Part shown: one piece after another, positions 45,345 through 57,077 of the stretch | How positions within the stretch are numbered: the first letter of the stretch is position 1 | How the letters are laid out: each line of letters starts with the position of its first letter | The notes under the pieces: generated by a model | Database searches by the model: none | Told to the model about the DNA's origin: nothing | Seen by the model: only the letters and a program-made list of their open reading frames with translations | Assembly: GCF_047948215.1 (NCBI RefSeq) | Contig: NC_134461.1 | Coordinates: forward strand, 82,856,103-82,920,102 | Reading direction: 5' to 3' | Source: Lycorma delicatula | Lineage: Eukaryota > Arthropoda > Insecta > Hemiptera > Fulgoridae | DNA length: 64,000 nt | Position numbers and translations under genes: made by a program

Positions 45345-47025
45345 TCTGAACTTCATGATGTTACTAGAAAAGGAACAAAAAAAAAGTAATTACAGACTAT
45401 GTTAACTGTGTAATTAGAACTGTGCTAAAAAAAACTTTTTTTTGGGCCGTCTCTACAATCAAGTATTACTCTGTCCTTGCGACTCTAATGAGCTCACCGG
45501 TTCCGGATCTTTTCCTTATTTTCATCTTGCCTCTGCCTATTTTCATCTTGCCTCTGCCTCTAACCGCTAAGGCCAGGATCACCGGGCCCGGCTATCGCGT
45601 TTCCGGAACTTGCCTCGAGATTTATCGAGGCAGGAACCTGCCTCGAGGTTTAGGTACATGCCTATAGATTTATCTGATCAAATAAAGTGATATCAATCTC
45701 CAGAAAAAGTATCAAATGGTACCGAAAATTAAGAGTAAAATTGATACGCAATACAACTATTATTAATGTACACTTACTTTTCGAAAAAGTCACAAATAGT
45801 AAAATGAGTATTATCAAATTCTGTAATAACTGCTTTATTCAAATTTGGTGATAATCCGTTACAAACATTCAATTATCTAATCAAAATTTATTATTAAACA
45901 CTGAAAAATGATACCGATATATTATTTGTTATGCTAAAATATCTAAAAATGAAAAACTGCATTTGCCTGTTAACTCTGAAGAAAACTAAACAAGTTTGAA
46001 ATGAATCGGGAATGATGAAAACTTTATGTGTATGAAATGCTTCTTTGAACTTCATAATATAACAAGAAATTAATTTGTTTTTTCATTTTACTGAAGGATT
46101 CTTCAAGGTATTTTGTTATATTTTATAATTTTTCACCTTGATATTTTTATATTTTATATCATTATATTTTTTATTAAGTAAATTAAGTTTCGTTATCTTG
46201 TTTACGTAATAAAAAATTCATTTTCAGTCTTTGATTTGATTTATACATTTTACATAAGTGTGTATCATTCTGGTACACATGGTCTAAAATAAACATAATG
46301 TTGACATTGTGATTAAAACTGGCCGCATGTATCATATAGAAACACACGTCTTCTAAAATAAAGCAAAAATAAATTTAAATTCTTATTAGGTAATTAAAAT
46401 AAAATATTTAATAAAAAACATGCCTCTGGCCTGATCGGAAAAATATGTCCGATGTCTAGTATTAAAAAAAATATTATATTTTTGTAAATATAAATTAATA
46501 TAGCTAAAACAATGATATTTTTAATATAATCTTTAGAGAATACATATAAAAATTTCACAATAGTAAGGTATAAGGGATGGGTACTGTATGAATATTTTAT
46601 AATGTTAAGAGGAGAGTAATGGTATTTTTAAATGGAGGGTTAGACAAGAGAACGTGCCTGGTATGTTAGCTGGGGGGTTGGTATTATACCTAGACTAGTT
46701 TATAATAGTGGAATTTTCTATTTAAGGTCTAGAAGTAATAATAAATGGTAAAAAACCGGTTTTTACGTTCACCAGAGACCTCTCTTCGTAAATTACAGGA
46801 AAAATAAGTGAAGCTCTACTGTCTTTTTTTTGGCGATATATATTTTGTATAAAGAAAAATATATTCCTTTATTTATTTTTAATTAAAGAATTTAAAATGA
46901 CTCATTTAGCTTAACCGTTTAAAAAAAACACCTACAACATTAGTTAATTTCAAAATATATATAAAATAATTCAACAAGAGATAAAGAATAAAAATATTAA
47001 AACACGACTGTCAAAAAAAAAAAAA
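45345..47025. other. AT-rich intergenic DNA, no gene seen
   Basis: Short hairpin-prone GC patch at 45540-45665 with CTTGCCTCGAG...CGAGGCAGG and CCTGCCTCGAGG. The remainder is AT-rich without features. Confidence 0.45.
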
Positions 47026-47029
47026 CATT

Positions 47030-47300
47030 GCATTTTAATATAGGAAAATTACTAATATAGGATTATTAAAGAGCGTGCAGGTGATAATTTTTTATAGGAT
47101 ATAGTATAAATTTTTCAAATTTTATAACATTATTTAAACATTCGAGTATGTATTGGTAACAGGTACCTATGGTACAACAGGTAACATAAGGATTCCAACG
47201 TGGGGTCATACATTTAAATCGGTTCAGCCGTTGAGCTGAACGGTGGAAAAAATACATACATATGTGCATACGCCCTAAATACATTACATTCCTTTTTGGG
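47030..47300 (+). repeat. Dispersed repeat, family G copy 2
   Basis: TTTTAATATAGGAAAATTAC to CGTTGAGCTGAACGGTGGAA and GGGCAGTCTTGC; same order as 19965-20130, with an extra ~100 bp in the middle. Confidence 0.6.
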
Positions 47301-47304
47301 CAGT

Positions 47305-48290
47305 CTTGCTAAAATATATTTAGAATACATTAATTAATTGAAAAAAGTTTATAATTTATATATTATAAACTATATATTATTATTTATGTATTTTAAAAGT
47401 TATTATGTTTTCATCAGTCAGGATTTATTAATTTAGCAGTGAATGATACTAGAAATTCTGAATAATATAATAGCATACCATCCCTCTCTATTAACAGGAT
47501 AAGTTGAAACCAGTTGAACATAGTATCAGCACTACCACAACGGGTTTTTATTATTTCGCTGATCTATTTATAAAAGAAAAACCTGTGGGTAATTTCATGC
47601 TATTTAGAAATCAATACATCCATGAATTTTAGATCTAATTATCTTTCAATAACATCATCATTTGGTTGTTTCTCCTTAGGCAGGTCCCTTGTACCACCAC
47701 ATCAGTCTCCATTCTCCTCTATATCCAGAGGGATCTTTGAATTTTCACTTCTTGTTACATCATTTATAACTTCTTTTCTTTATTAAACTCTTTTTTTTAA
47801 CCTTCTACTGATTTTTCTAACATTGTTTTAACCACATTTCTTCTATCTTGATAAGTTTCAGTTTGAATTCTACTGATTAAGGTGTTCTATTCTCGTTTAC
47901 TTTGCTAGTTATTTCATTTTTCATTCTATTTGTCCTCAAACCTCTATACATGCCAAACATTTTCAAATGCCTTCAATATCGCGTTTTCTTAACGTTAACC
48001 ATGTTAATGTATACTTCAAACACAACACTTGACCAAATTTACCTGTGTCTACTTTATTATATTAAAAAAATCCCTTTCGGGACAACGGAAGACGAAGGTA
48101 GATTTCTCCGGTGCTAAGAAGGGGATAAAAAAATTTCCACCTTAAAGTTAAGAAAAATTCCAAATTTACTTAATATGACAATGGTTGGGTGTGAAGAAAT
48201 TTTCATTTGTTTAGCATACTACAATCCCCATCTTCTTACAATTTTACCCAGCAGTATTTTGGTCATCCTTTGCCGTAAGGTTTGGTCATA
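47305..48290. other. AT-rich intergenic DNA, no gene seen
   Basis: The 71-aa frame at 47902-48117 shows no recognisable similarity. Confidence 0.4.
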
Positions 48291-48302
48291 TCAAAAATTG
48301 TT

Positions 48303-48579
48303 ATCAAAAAATGGCTGTTTCAGCGCCTACCTGAATAGAATTGGTAAGAAGGAGTCGCCTGTTTGTGAATATTGTCAGGACGTAGATGACGCCGAACATA
48401 CGCTGTTCGAGTGCCATAAATGGGCGCAACACCGCCAACGATTAGTAGAAGAACGCATTGTGACGGGAAATCTTGTGGAGTGGATGTTGGCCTCTGAAAA
48501 TAATTGGAAATGGTTCGCAAACTTCGCGAGAACAGTTCTCCGTACGAAGGTGGAGGAATATCGACGCCGGGGTTACTAG
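48303..48579 (+). pseudogene. R1-like LINE ORF2 C-terminal zinc-finger fragment
   Basis: Last ~90 residues of an ORF2. NGCFSAYLNRIGKKESPVCE, then CQDVDDAEHTLFECHKW: a CX2CX~8HX4C finger (CEYC...H...C) that in R1/LOA/I-group LINEs lies after the RT and helps bind the target or RNA. It ends AEYRRRGY-like (VEEYRRRGY) with TAG. The open frame starts at 48175, but residues encoded before about 48303 belong to the insertion site, not the LINE. 5'-truncated; no RT remains. Confidence 0.75.
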
Positions 48580-49010
48580 AGTGCTAAGTGTAGGGAAGGA
48601 TGGACAGCCCCGTCTCGGAGGACCCGTATGCTTAGGTGTAGGGGTTCCTGTGAGGGGACGGGGACTCCATGGGAAAGCCTTCGCGAGGGGTTAAGTTAAG
48701 ACCGAGAACCGGCCGAGGATGTTGGTTTTCTGGGGATGCTTGCGCCCTTGGTGCTGGCACCTTTGGTTTGAGGCAAGGCATAATGACAGAGACCCGGTTC
48801 CTGGTGGGGGACAGGGAATGGCATAGCCGGTTTGCCCCGCCGCGGATTAGAGGTAGGCACAAAAGATCCAGAACCGGAGGGGGGGGGGTTGACCTGTCGT
48901 GCCGTATGTTAAGCCGATGGATGGGGAGACCTCCTTAGAGTCGGAAGGACACGTCCCTGGGCCGAGTATACTTAATTGGATGTCCGGCCCAGGGATGTAG
49001 GGAGAAAAAA
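48303..49010 (+). mobile_element. 5'-truncated R1-like LINE (ORF2 C-terminus and 3' UTR)
   Basis: Ends with GTAGGGAG plus poly(A) at ~49004-49013. AAATTGTT at 48295-48302 and 49011-49018 is a probable target duplication. The GC-rich 3' UTR (48580-49003) has no frame of note and includes a G9 run near 48880. Confidence 0.75.
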
Positions 49011-49079
49011 AAATTGTTTCAGACAATAGTTTTAGGTAATATTTAGAGGACTAACGATCAATTTAAACCGATTAGATAC

Positions 49080-49595
49080 TGTGCCTATTAAGGGAGGTAT
49101 GATCTTTTTTGTCTTCAAAACCACATTTTTTCCACTCCGTGGGCCAATGGTTGGTGATATCAAAAACGTTAACTTTGTCCATTTTTAAGGAGATAAGTTT
49201 TAGGCCCTTATCCAAAGAATAGCAGGAACTTTAAACGAATTCGATATTTTACTTAATAAGAAAATTATAGCGATATATTTTTTTTTCGAAAAATCCCCTC
49301 CATTTCACTTAATGGTCCGATTTTGGCCGTTAACGAACTCGACCGAGGTTTTGAACGAGTTACTTTTAAGGAACAGTTTCAAAGTGATTGGCGTAAAATT
49401 ACGGCAGTTATTGTGTCCACAAGAAAGTGAAATATATAAATGTATATATAAACTTTTGAGCTGACTGTGGTTTTGGGGTCTGGGGGATTTGAAACGCGAA
49501 AATATGTCGAAATTTTCCGGAAGTCGAATCGTGGTACCCATTACAATAGGTAGCTTTCTTATGAAATCTACCTAAAAGAAAGATCGATTTCAAAT
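49080..49595 (-). repeat. Dispersed repeat, family D copy 2
   Basis: Reverse copy of the 8100-8240 segment (CAATAGGTAGCTTTCTTATG, TCTGGGGGATTTGAAACGCG) and about 300 further bp not present at 8.1 kb. Confidence 0.6.
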
Positions 49596-50087
49596 AGATG
49601 GTTGTTTTTAGAAAAAATATTTTGAAGTTTACTAATATATTTAAAAACGTAACTGTTTTGAAGTGATTTACAAGTATTAACGTCTAATATAAATAGGAAA
49701 ACAACTAGTAGTGTAGTAATAAATATAAATATTACTAAAACATTAAGGTGACTTTTGTTATCTTATGGTATGAAAAAAAAATGTAATTTATCTTTATTTA
49801 ATTTTTGTAAACTACGGGAAACAGTCTATTTTAGTGTTATCAACTACTGACGGTTATCCATACGTCACATATTTCGGAGTTTACCTGAACGGCAACATGA
49901 ATATAAATGATTTTTTAGAATTGTTCTATAAATCTTGAAAAAAAGAGGATAAGAAAAATATTTACTAAAGACTGTTGTGATTTTTTAGGAAAAACAATTT
50001 TTTTCGATTTATTTATGACATTTACGAGTAAATAAAAAAAAAAAAATATATATATATATATATATACACATTTCTCTTACTTTTTTA

Positions 50088-50384
50088 TTTTTTTTTTTTC
50101 TGTTTAGCCTCCGGGAATCATCGTCAGTTATTACTTCAGAGGATGAATGAGGTTGATATTATGTGTGTAAGTAAGTGAAATGTCTTGTACAGTCTCAGGT
50201 CGACCATTTCTGAGATGTGTGGTTAATTGAAACCCAACCGTCAAAGAACACCGGTATCCAAGATCTAATTTTCAAATCCATATAAAAGTAACTGCCTTTA
50301 CTAGGATTTGAACTTGGAACTCTTGACTTCGAAATCTGCTGATTTGCGAAGACGTGTTTACCATTAGACCAACACGGTGGGTTA
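50088..50384 (-). mobile_element. SINE family A copy
   Basis: From TTTCTGTTTAGCCTCCGGGA to ACCAACACGGTGGGTT, complete head and tail. A T-rich tract (poly(A) of the element) precedes it. Target duplication not found. Confidence 0.88.
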
Positions 50385-50389
50385 AATAC

Positions 50390-52235
50390 GTACTTGTTTA
50401 TATAAAATTTAGGTGTTACAGATGGTTTCTTACTAGTAATTTTCATCTCTGGATTATAAAAGTCTGAATAAAGGTTTTAAAAAAAATAAAATAATTTGTT
50501 TATTCTTTTAGGAAAATTTCATATGATTCATTGATTAGTTCCTTGATTAGTTCAAGAACTAGAATATTTAACTAAATCCAATACGGTATAACAAAATAAC
50601 TTATGGCCATCTCAGGAGATTTAGAACGCTGAGGAATGCTATAGGCGTTCTTTAAACTTAACATGTAACTAAAGAAATCGCAGCATATCTCCCGTAAATG
50701 TTCTTGGCTTGTTTGAAATTCACTTATCTTGTTGAAACTATGTGTCTTCAATTATTTCTAAAAATGTTATGTGCAGTAGTTGGTCAGCGAAGAAATATTG
50801 GAGCATAGGCACGTTACAACTTGATGTAACAATAGTCCCAAAGGTTTCATTATTCTCAAAAAAATAACGGCCTAAATAGCTAACCCTCCTCTGTTATCTT
50901 GTTTCTTCCCAACAGATGTAGCTGGCTAGAATTTTTCTGACCCGATACAAAAATATGTTTTTAACGAAACCGATCAGGGTCCACATTACCCGACATCCAC
51001 AGATTGTAGATAAAATTTCCATTCTCACCATTATTATTCCTATAATTTCTTTACTGAATTATTTGGTCGTTTAGTTTTTGTATTATCTGTAACATGTAAG
51101 AATAGACATTTAAATCCTTATGTAGTTTTCTTTGAAGATTCAAACAATGCACTGTATGAAGACGAAATGAATTATTACGTCGAATACAAGCAATTACCTA
51201 CTTACATGCCTCTTTTTCGGAGCCGAAGATGTTTTATCATAATTCTGTATGAACGTTTTAATTATATAAGCTGCTGAAATGAGCAACCTAATTTAAAATG
51301 TCACGCCATCTTGATGCAATCCTTGTTTCTGCAAAATGCTCTAATTACGAAATCACGTTGTATTCCACTTTACTGTTCTATGTTAGTATCAATTAAAATA
51401 ATTTGAACCCATTATTTACACACATTTTAAACTGAGTCGTAGAAAATTCAGATATTTTTTAAATCCTTTTTTTATTACAAATTTCGTTTTGGAGGCTGCA
51501 GAAATACTATCGTTATCATTAATGGAAACTATCCACACGATTAGCAAATGTTATAGAGAGCAAAACGTAATGCTTTTGTTTACATTTAAATTACTATATG
51601 AATAATAAAATACTCGTATTCCGAAGTCATAATGCTGTTTACTTTCATGAAAATCTTTTACGTTTAAATAAATTAGCGCAAGATTTTTTAAGCAGTTCAG
51701 TAATTAGTAAATATGCAGAACTATAATAAGGCTTCTATACATTAAGCTGAAGTATTAAGTTTTATGTGAACAGTTAACAATTCGGCTGTCTGGTTTAATA
51801 ATGAAAAATATTATCATTCTTCATGTATAAATGATCATTGTTTTTAGGAATGATTGCAAATTTATAAATAGAAATACACGAGTAAGTTAAAAACATTAAT
51901 TTACTTAATATCAGTCTAAATAAAACTTATATACAGACAAAATAAAGTGAACCAATTTTTGTGTTTTGGAAACTGGTTTTGACTTTTTGAGGGAGGTTCA
52001 ATAGATTTTATTTTAATCGAAACTATAAGTAGGAATAAGTATTTCATAACAATGACAATCTTAGCGTTTAATTTTGTTGTGAACGAAATCAGTCTTAATG
52101 GTCCCATATGAAATTTTCATGTAATAAAACAACCAGAAATTTCGATTTGTGGGCAACAGAAATACTATTTTATCATTAATGGGTCTCTATCCACGCGATT
52201 AGAATGTTATGTGTGTCTGAGAAGCATATAGTAAT
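50390..52235. other. AT-rich intergenic DNA, no gene seen
   Basis: No supported coding or repeat structure. A 63-aa frame at 51916-52107 is unremarkable. Confidence 0.4.
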
Positions 52236-52239
52236 AGTT

Positions 52240-52829
52240 TTAACCTCCGGGAATTACGTTGAGGTATTACTTCAGAGGATGAATGAGGATGATATGTATG
52301 AGTGTAAAGGAATTGTAGCCTGGTACAGTCTCAGGTCGACCATTCCTGAGATGTCTGGTTAATTGAAGCCCAACCACAAAAGAGACCCACCGGGTTGGTC
52401 TAATGGTGAACGCGTCTTCCCAAATCAGCTGATTTGGAAGTCGAGAGTTCCAGAAGTCCTAGTAAAGCCAGTTATTTTTACACGGATTTGAATACTAGAT
52501 CGTGGATACCGATGTTCTTTGGTGGTTGGGTTTCAATTAACCACACATCTCAGGAATGGTCGAACTGAGAATGTACAAGACTACAGTTCATTTACACTCA
52601 TACATATCATCCTCATTCATCCTCTGAAGACTTATCTAAACGGTAGTTACCGGAGGTTAAACAGGAAAAAGAAAGAAAGAACCACTAAAGAACACCGGTA
52701 TCCACGATCTAGTATTCAAATCCATATAAAAGTAACTGACTTTACTAGGACTTGAATGCTGGAACTTTCGACTTTCAAATCAGCTGATTTGGGAAGACGC
52801 ATTTACCACTACACCAATCCGGTGGGTTT
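52240..52829 (-). mobile_element. SINE family A copy split by a nested SINE
   Basis: Outer minus-strand copy in two pieces, 52240-52383 (TTAACCTCCGGGAATTACG...) and 52680-52829 (...CACCAATCCGGTGGGTT). Confidence 0.88.
52384..52679 (+). mobile_element. SINE family A copy nested in another family A copy
   Basis: Plus-strand full copy from ACCCACCGGGTTGGTCTAAT to AAACAGGAAAAAGAAAG. The outer SINE sequence AACCACAAAAGA (52372-52383) is repeated as AACCACTAAAGA (52680-52691), a 12-bp target duplication with one mismatch. A ~10-bp deletion lies in the B-box region. Confidence 0.92.
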
Positions 52830-53296
52830 GTATCCAATCTGTGAATAAGTTTTCGAACTGGTAACATAGAATTTTCTAATTCTTTTAAATAATTTTCTTT
52901 GACTATTGATACAGTTGTGTCATCTGCTAGGAATGGTTCTAAGATTCTGAGACAAATCGTTAATATACAAAATAAAGAGCGAGAAACTGCATTCTGCATA
53001 AAGTGATGATCTACATTTTATATGTGCATCATTATGGAAAGATGAAATTTTAAATGCTTGCTTATTAGTTGATATGGTATGATTTTAACTAATATTACCA
53101 GCTCCTCTAGTGCCATAGAAAGTAAAGTTTTCATCAGTAAAAAAGTAATGAACTAAATTGAATGGTTTAGTAAAGTTATCTATGCTCTATTGAAAGTAGT
53201 TTCTAAAAAGTCTAAATAGTTATGTTGTAAAGAAAATTTTCCTAAAAACATCCTTAAAGTTTAACAATATGTTTTGCTTTTCAAGAAATTTTAAAT

Positions 53297-53812
53297 GTCC
53301 TTTTTACTTCCTTGTACGAAATAAAGGAAGTATTGTAATTGCGAAAAATTTCGGTTATCAGATATTACCGGAAATATCCATTTTGACCACCCCTGAATCC
53401 ATTTTGATTAGTTTCAGCGTGACATTTGTACGAACGTACATATATATATATCGCATAACTCAAAAACGATTAGCCGCAGGATGTTGAAATTTTGGATTTA
53501 GGGCTGTTGTAACATCTAGTTATACACCTCCCCTTTTGATTGAAATCGACTTGGCCAAAAAAGCCCAAAATACAAAAATTTGGATTTTATCTTAACTGCA
53601 AGCCCTCATTGAGACTTTCAACAATATATCATAAGTGGTACTTATTTTTATTGCTTCTAGAGTTATAGTCAAATAAAATTTTAATTAATGAAATTTCTGA
53701 ATCTTACAAGGGGAAGGCACATTGGTTCGAATCTGACTTCATTCCTTTTTTTTTTGCTTTTAATTTAAATATATTAATTTATTAACAATTATTAATCTCT
53801 GATTGTAAAAAA
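53297..53812 (+). repeat. Dispersed repeat, family C copy 2
   Basis: TTTTACTTCCTTGTACGAAA to GGTTCGAATCTGACTTCATT and TCTGATTGTAAAAAAAG. Full-length match to 8303-8837. Confidence 0.75.
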
Positions 53813-53893
53813 AGTTTTGTTATAATTCAATAAAAAAAAATATATGAAAAAAAATCAGAAATTAGTGAAATAAAATTTTATGAACTTTTAAAA

Positions 53894-53895
<2 letters not shown>

Positions 53896-53931
<36 letters not shown>
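53896..53931. repeat. (TG)n microsatellite
   Basis: About 18 perfect TG units. Confidence 0.95.
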
Positions 53932-53940
<9 letters not shown>

Positions 53941-54024
53941 GGCGTACAAGAAAGTTATGTTGTGCACACATCAGATCTTTTATAATCCTTTTTTTAATCT
54001 TTTATTTTACCGGCGAATATATAT

Positions 54025-55058
54025 TATAGCGTGTTCGCGGCTTGATCAGGATATTGAGATTGAAAAAATTAAAATTTTTATAAAATTACATTTTATTAAT
54101 TTAAGAACATAAATAAAATAAGACAAATCAATAATAACAATGACGATAAGAATAATAAACGACAATAAAAAACAACTCACAATAATAATCAGGATAATAA
54201 CAATAATGACAATAGCGAACACTAATAACAAAAATACCAATAATAGACAAATAATAATCATAGCCATCACAACCAAAACAATAATAGTAATAATAATAAC
54301 AGACAGTGATTTCATGCAAAACAGAATTTAAAGGAATCGTGAGGATCTATTCACAGGTAGTTAAATAATGATAGTAGAACTCGGTACAATTACAAAAGAC
54401 ATCACCATGACCGCTAATCTTAACACTAGTCTTGTATTAAGAACAATAGTACAACAGATAAGACAAGTATAAAGTTCTTCTACTGCAAATACATTTGCTG
54501 TTCACAAATAAAACTACCCTAACAGTTTATGAATGAAAATTAGTATATTATCTCTTTCACTTATAGTCTAACAGTAACTGACCGAAACGTTTCTTGTTTT
54601 CATGTACTAGAATTACATGTAACGTCATCTGAATCGCGTCGAACTTAATTCACACTAGAAATTCGCTTCTTCCCTGACCTTTTGCAGAATACTCTCTCGC
54701 AGACTGACATCTTAACGTCTCGCTTAGACTGATTTCAATTGATCTTCCCCGGAGTGTTTATACTCCTATCCTCTTTACCTGCAGGAATAGATCCCAGTTG
54801 AGGGTGAGAACGATCGACCGAGCCCTTTCATTCTCGTGTATTCCTAACCTGGTCCAGTAACTATTCTGACGGAACAACACTTGTTTAGGTATGTCAGTAA
54901 GCAGTATTACAAAAGACGATCGTTAAACGGACCTGTTACCTTTAATAAAAGGGTTTCTTTTAGCCCTTTTCTGAATTCCTCCCATTATTTTTTTCTACTA
55001 CTTTCTTCTTAATTGGTATAAATCCGTTACTCAGGTTTGTTATACCGTTTTTGTTATA
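54025..55058 (-). mobile_element. Solo LTR, second copy, with 4-bp target duplication
   Basis: Homologous in reverse along its whole length to the LTR at 43705-45339. Termini have decayed (TATAAC...GCTATA in element sense). Flanked by ATAT at 54021-54024 and 55059-55062. The ATT/AAC-rich stretch at 54131-54315, which looks like a low-complexity ORF on both strands, is part of the LTR. No internal domain nearby. Confidence 0.85.
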
Positions 55059-55129
55059 ATATACACTTTTTAGTTGATGATTTCGCCAAAAATACTTGAA
55101 GCTGGCATTGAGAATATGAAAATGGAATT

Positions 55130-55232
55130 TTGTAGCGTAAAAAAGATGCCATGCCTAACTGGGGGAGTCGAATTCGGGACTTCTGGATGAAAGGCCGAGA
55201 TGCTACCAGTCTGTAACGGAGATCGGCTTATA
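55130..55232 (-). mobile_element. SINE family B copy, degraded
   Basis: Minus-strand head visible as GCCGATCTCCGTTACAGACT, GGTAGCATCTCGGCCTTTCA and CCGAATTCGACTCCCCCAG (B box decayed). Confidence 0.6.
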
Positions 55233-55479
55233 ATAAAGGGGAAAGAATGGTGATCATGTCAAAAATGGGTGTTGGGGTTTTTTTACATATGTTTACGTTT
55301 CAGGGTCCAGCTAGTTCATATAGAACAAAAAAACATATGTATGTATATGCATACGTAAGTTTCACTGCTTTAAATGTCTAAATCCCAGAATTGACCGAAT
55401 CATTTATATTCAAATTTGGCTCAAATATTTCTGTATATGGGGTATTAATTATATTAATCTTTTTTTTTCATTTGTTTAG

Positions 55480-55930
55480 GGGGTGGGGGATATCGCGAAA
55501 AAAAAATTCGATTTTTTTCTGAGGCATTTTAGAGAAAACTTTATTAAAGAAAATTTATTACCTAAAATGCTTGCATAAATTACAAAAAAAAAAAAAAAAA
55601 TCAACCCCACCTCTTAGAATATATTCATGAAACATATATTTTTTGCTCTATTTCCCTTACGATTTTTTTCAAAAATCTGTTGATTATTTATTCTTCATAT
55701 ATAGAACTATCAAGAAATGTATACAATTTAAAAAAAAAAATTATAGTCCCTGGATCTAAAATGCAGAAATATTTTTGTAAATTTTATTTTTCTTAGCCTT
55801 TATGGAAGGGAGTGTTAGATTTAGAGAAAACTTTACTTAAGCATATTTGTTAAGCATAACCTAAATATAAGTATTATTGGCAAAAACCTTTTCTTAAAGT
55901 TAATTCCCCATCTCAAAAAAATATATATTC
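55480..55930 (+). repeat. Dispersed repeat, family H copy 1
   Basis: Contains two related segments (GAGGCATTTTAGAGAAAACT and GTTAGATTTAGAGAAAACTT). The second is clearly repeated at 62080-62260. Confidence 0.55.
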
Positions 55931-56309
55931 TGTTTTTTATTTGCGCTTTAATTCATTTAATTTTTATTATTAATAGCCTGGAAAGTCATTCAATACTTCC
56001 TCAGCTTTCCTAAACAATTAATTATCGATATTTAATGTTTCATACATATTTAATAGACTTAAGATAGTGTAGGTTGTAAATTGAAAAAAGAAAACAAACT
56101 TTGTATAAATGAAAGAAAAGGTCAGGATGTAGGATGTAATAAATAACTTAATAATAAAACATTAAATACATACAAAAGAATATAGAATTGAATCAAACAA
56201 ATCACGGTGTTGAGGAAAAAGCAGAAATCAACGTTTAATAACTTCTTTGGTATAAACGATTATACCAACGAAAAAAAGTTACAATAAACCAGTCTGCTTG
56301 ATAATACAT

Positions 56310-56310
<1 letters not shown>

Positions 56311-56361
<51 letters not shown>
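56311..56361. repeat. (TA)n microsatellite
   Basis: About 25 TA units. Confidence 0.95.
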
Positions 56362-56623
56362 TTGCCAAGAACAAGTTAATTTTCCGATACTTAATTCATT
56401 CAATCAATACTTAATTTTAATAATATCAGAAGTATATTAAATTTAACGTAAAACAGTCGATATCGTGATGTAGTGATCGTGTAAAAACCTTTTTCCAGAA
56501 GATAATACATCGACTGTTATATACAACAAAAATTTCGAAATTATATCCTCAGACGTAAAATCTTTGAACATTTACGGTAAAATATCATCTTTAAAAAAAT
56601 AATAATATTAAAATTTCTATATA

Positions 56624-57022
56624 TTGTATAAATTAAAGTCCCACTTACCAACAATTTAAAAAGTGTAAATCCTATTTATTTTCGGAGCTGTTACTCCATC
56701 TTCAGGGATTTTCTAAAAGATGTTAATTTAAATTTAAATCAATAATTGCTTTTAAATAAAACTATTCTGTTCGTAATAGTCTATTTAGATAATAGTCGTA
56801 AACATCTTACAAACATCACATTACTGTCTGATTGATGTACGAATTATTTTTATTCTTGACGACTGAATATTATGAATATAACAGTTTAATTTAAAAATGA
56901 TTATCGAGCTGAATTTAAATTAAAATCTCTTAGAAAATTCCTGAAGATGGAGTAACAGCTCCGAAAGTAAATAGGATTTACAGTTTTTAAATTGTTGGTA
57001 AGTGGAAATTTAATTTATACAA
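56624..57022. mobile_element. Second foldback element
   Basis: Arms of about 155 bp (56624-56783 and 56866-57022) are reverse complements with few differences; outer ends are TTGTATAAATTAAAG and its complement. Each arm has CTGAAGA, a GGAG/CTCC hairpin and GAAA (56941-56966 plus strand; 56684-56705 minus strand). No ORF. The RTE-like LINE inserted just after its right end. Confidence 0.8.
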
Positions 57023-57077
57023 TTATATTAATTACCAACGGTGTGAAATGCTTTTTTTTTTTTTTTTTTTTTTGTCT

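Noticed and set aside
54046..54331. Low-complexity hydrophobic ORFs on both strands
   Set aside because: They come from ATT/AAC-rich repeats inside the solo LTR; the same region in the other LTR is not open.
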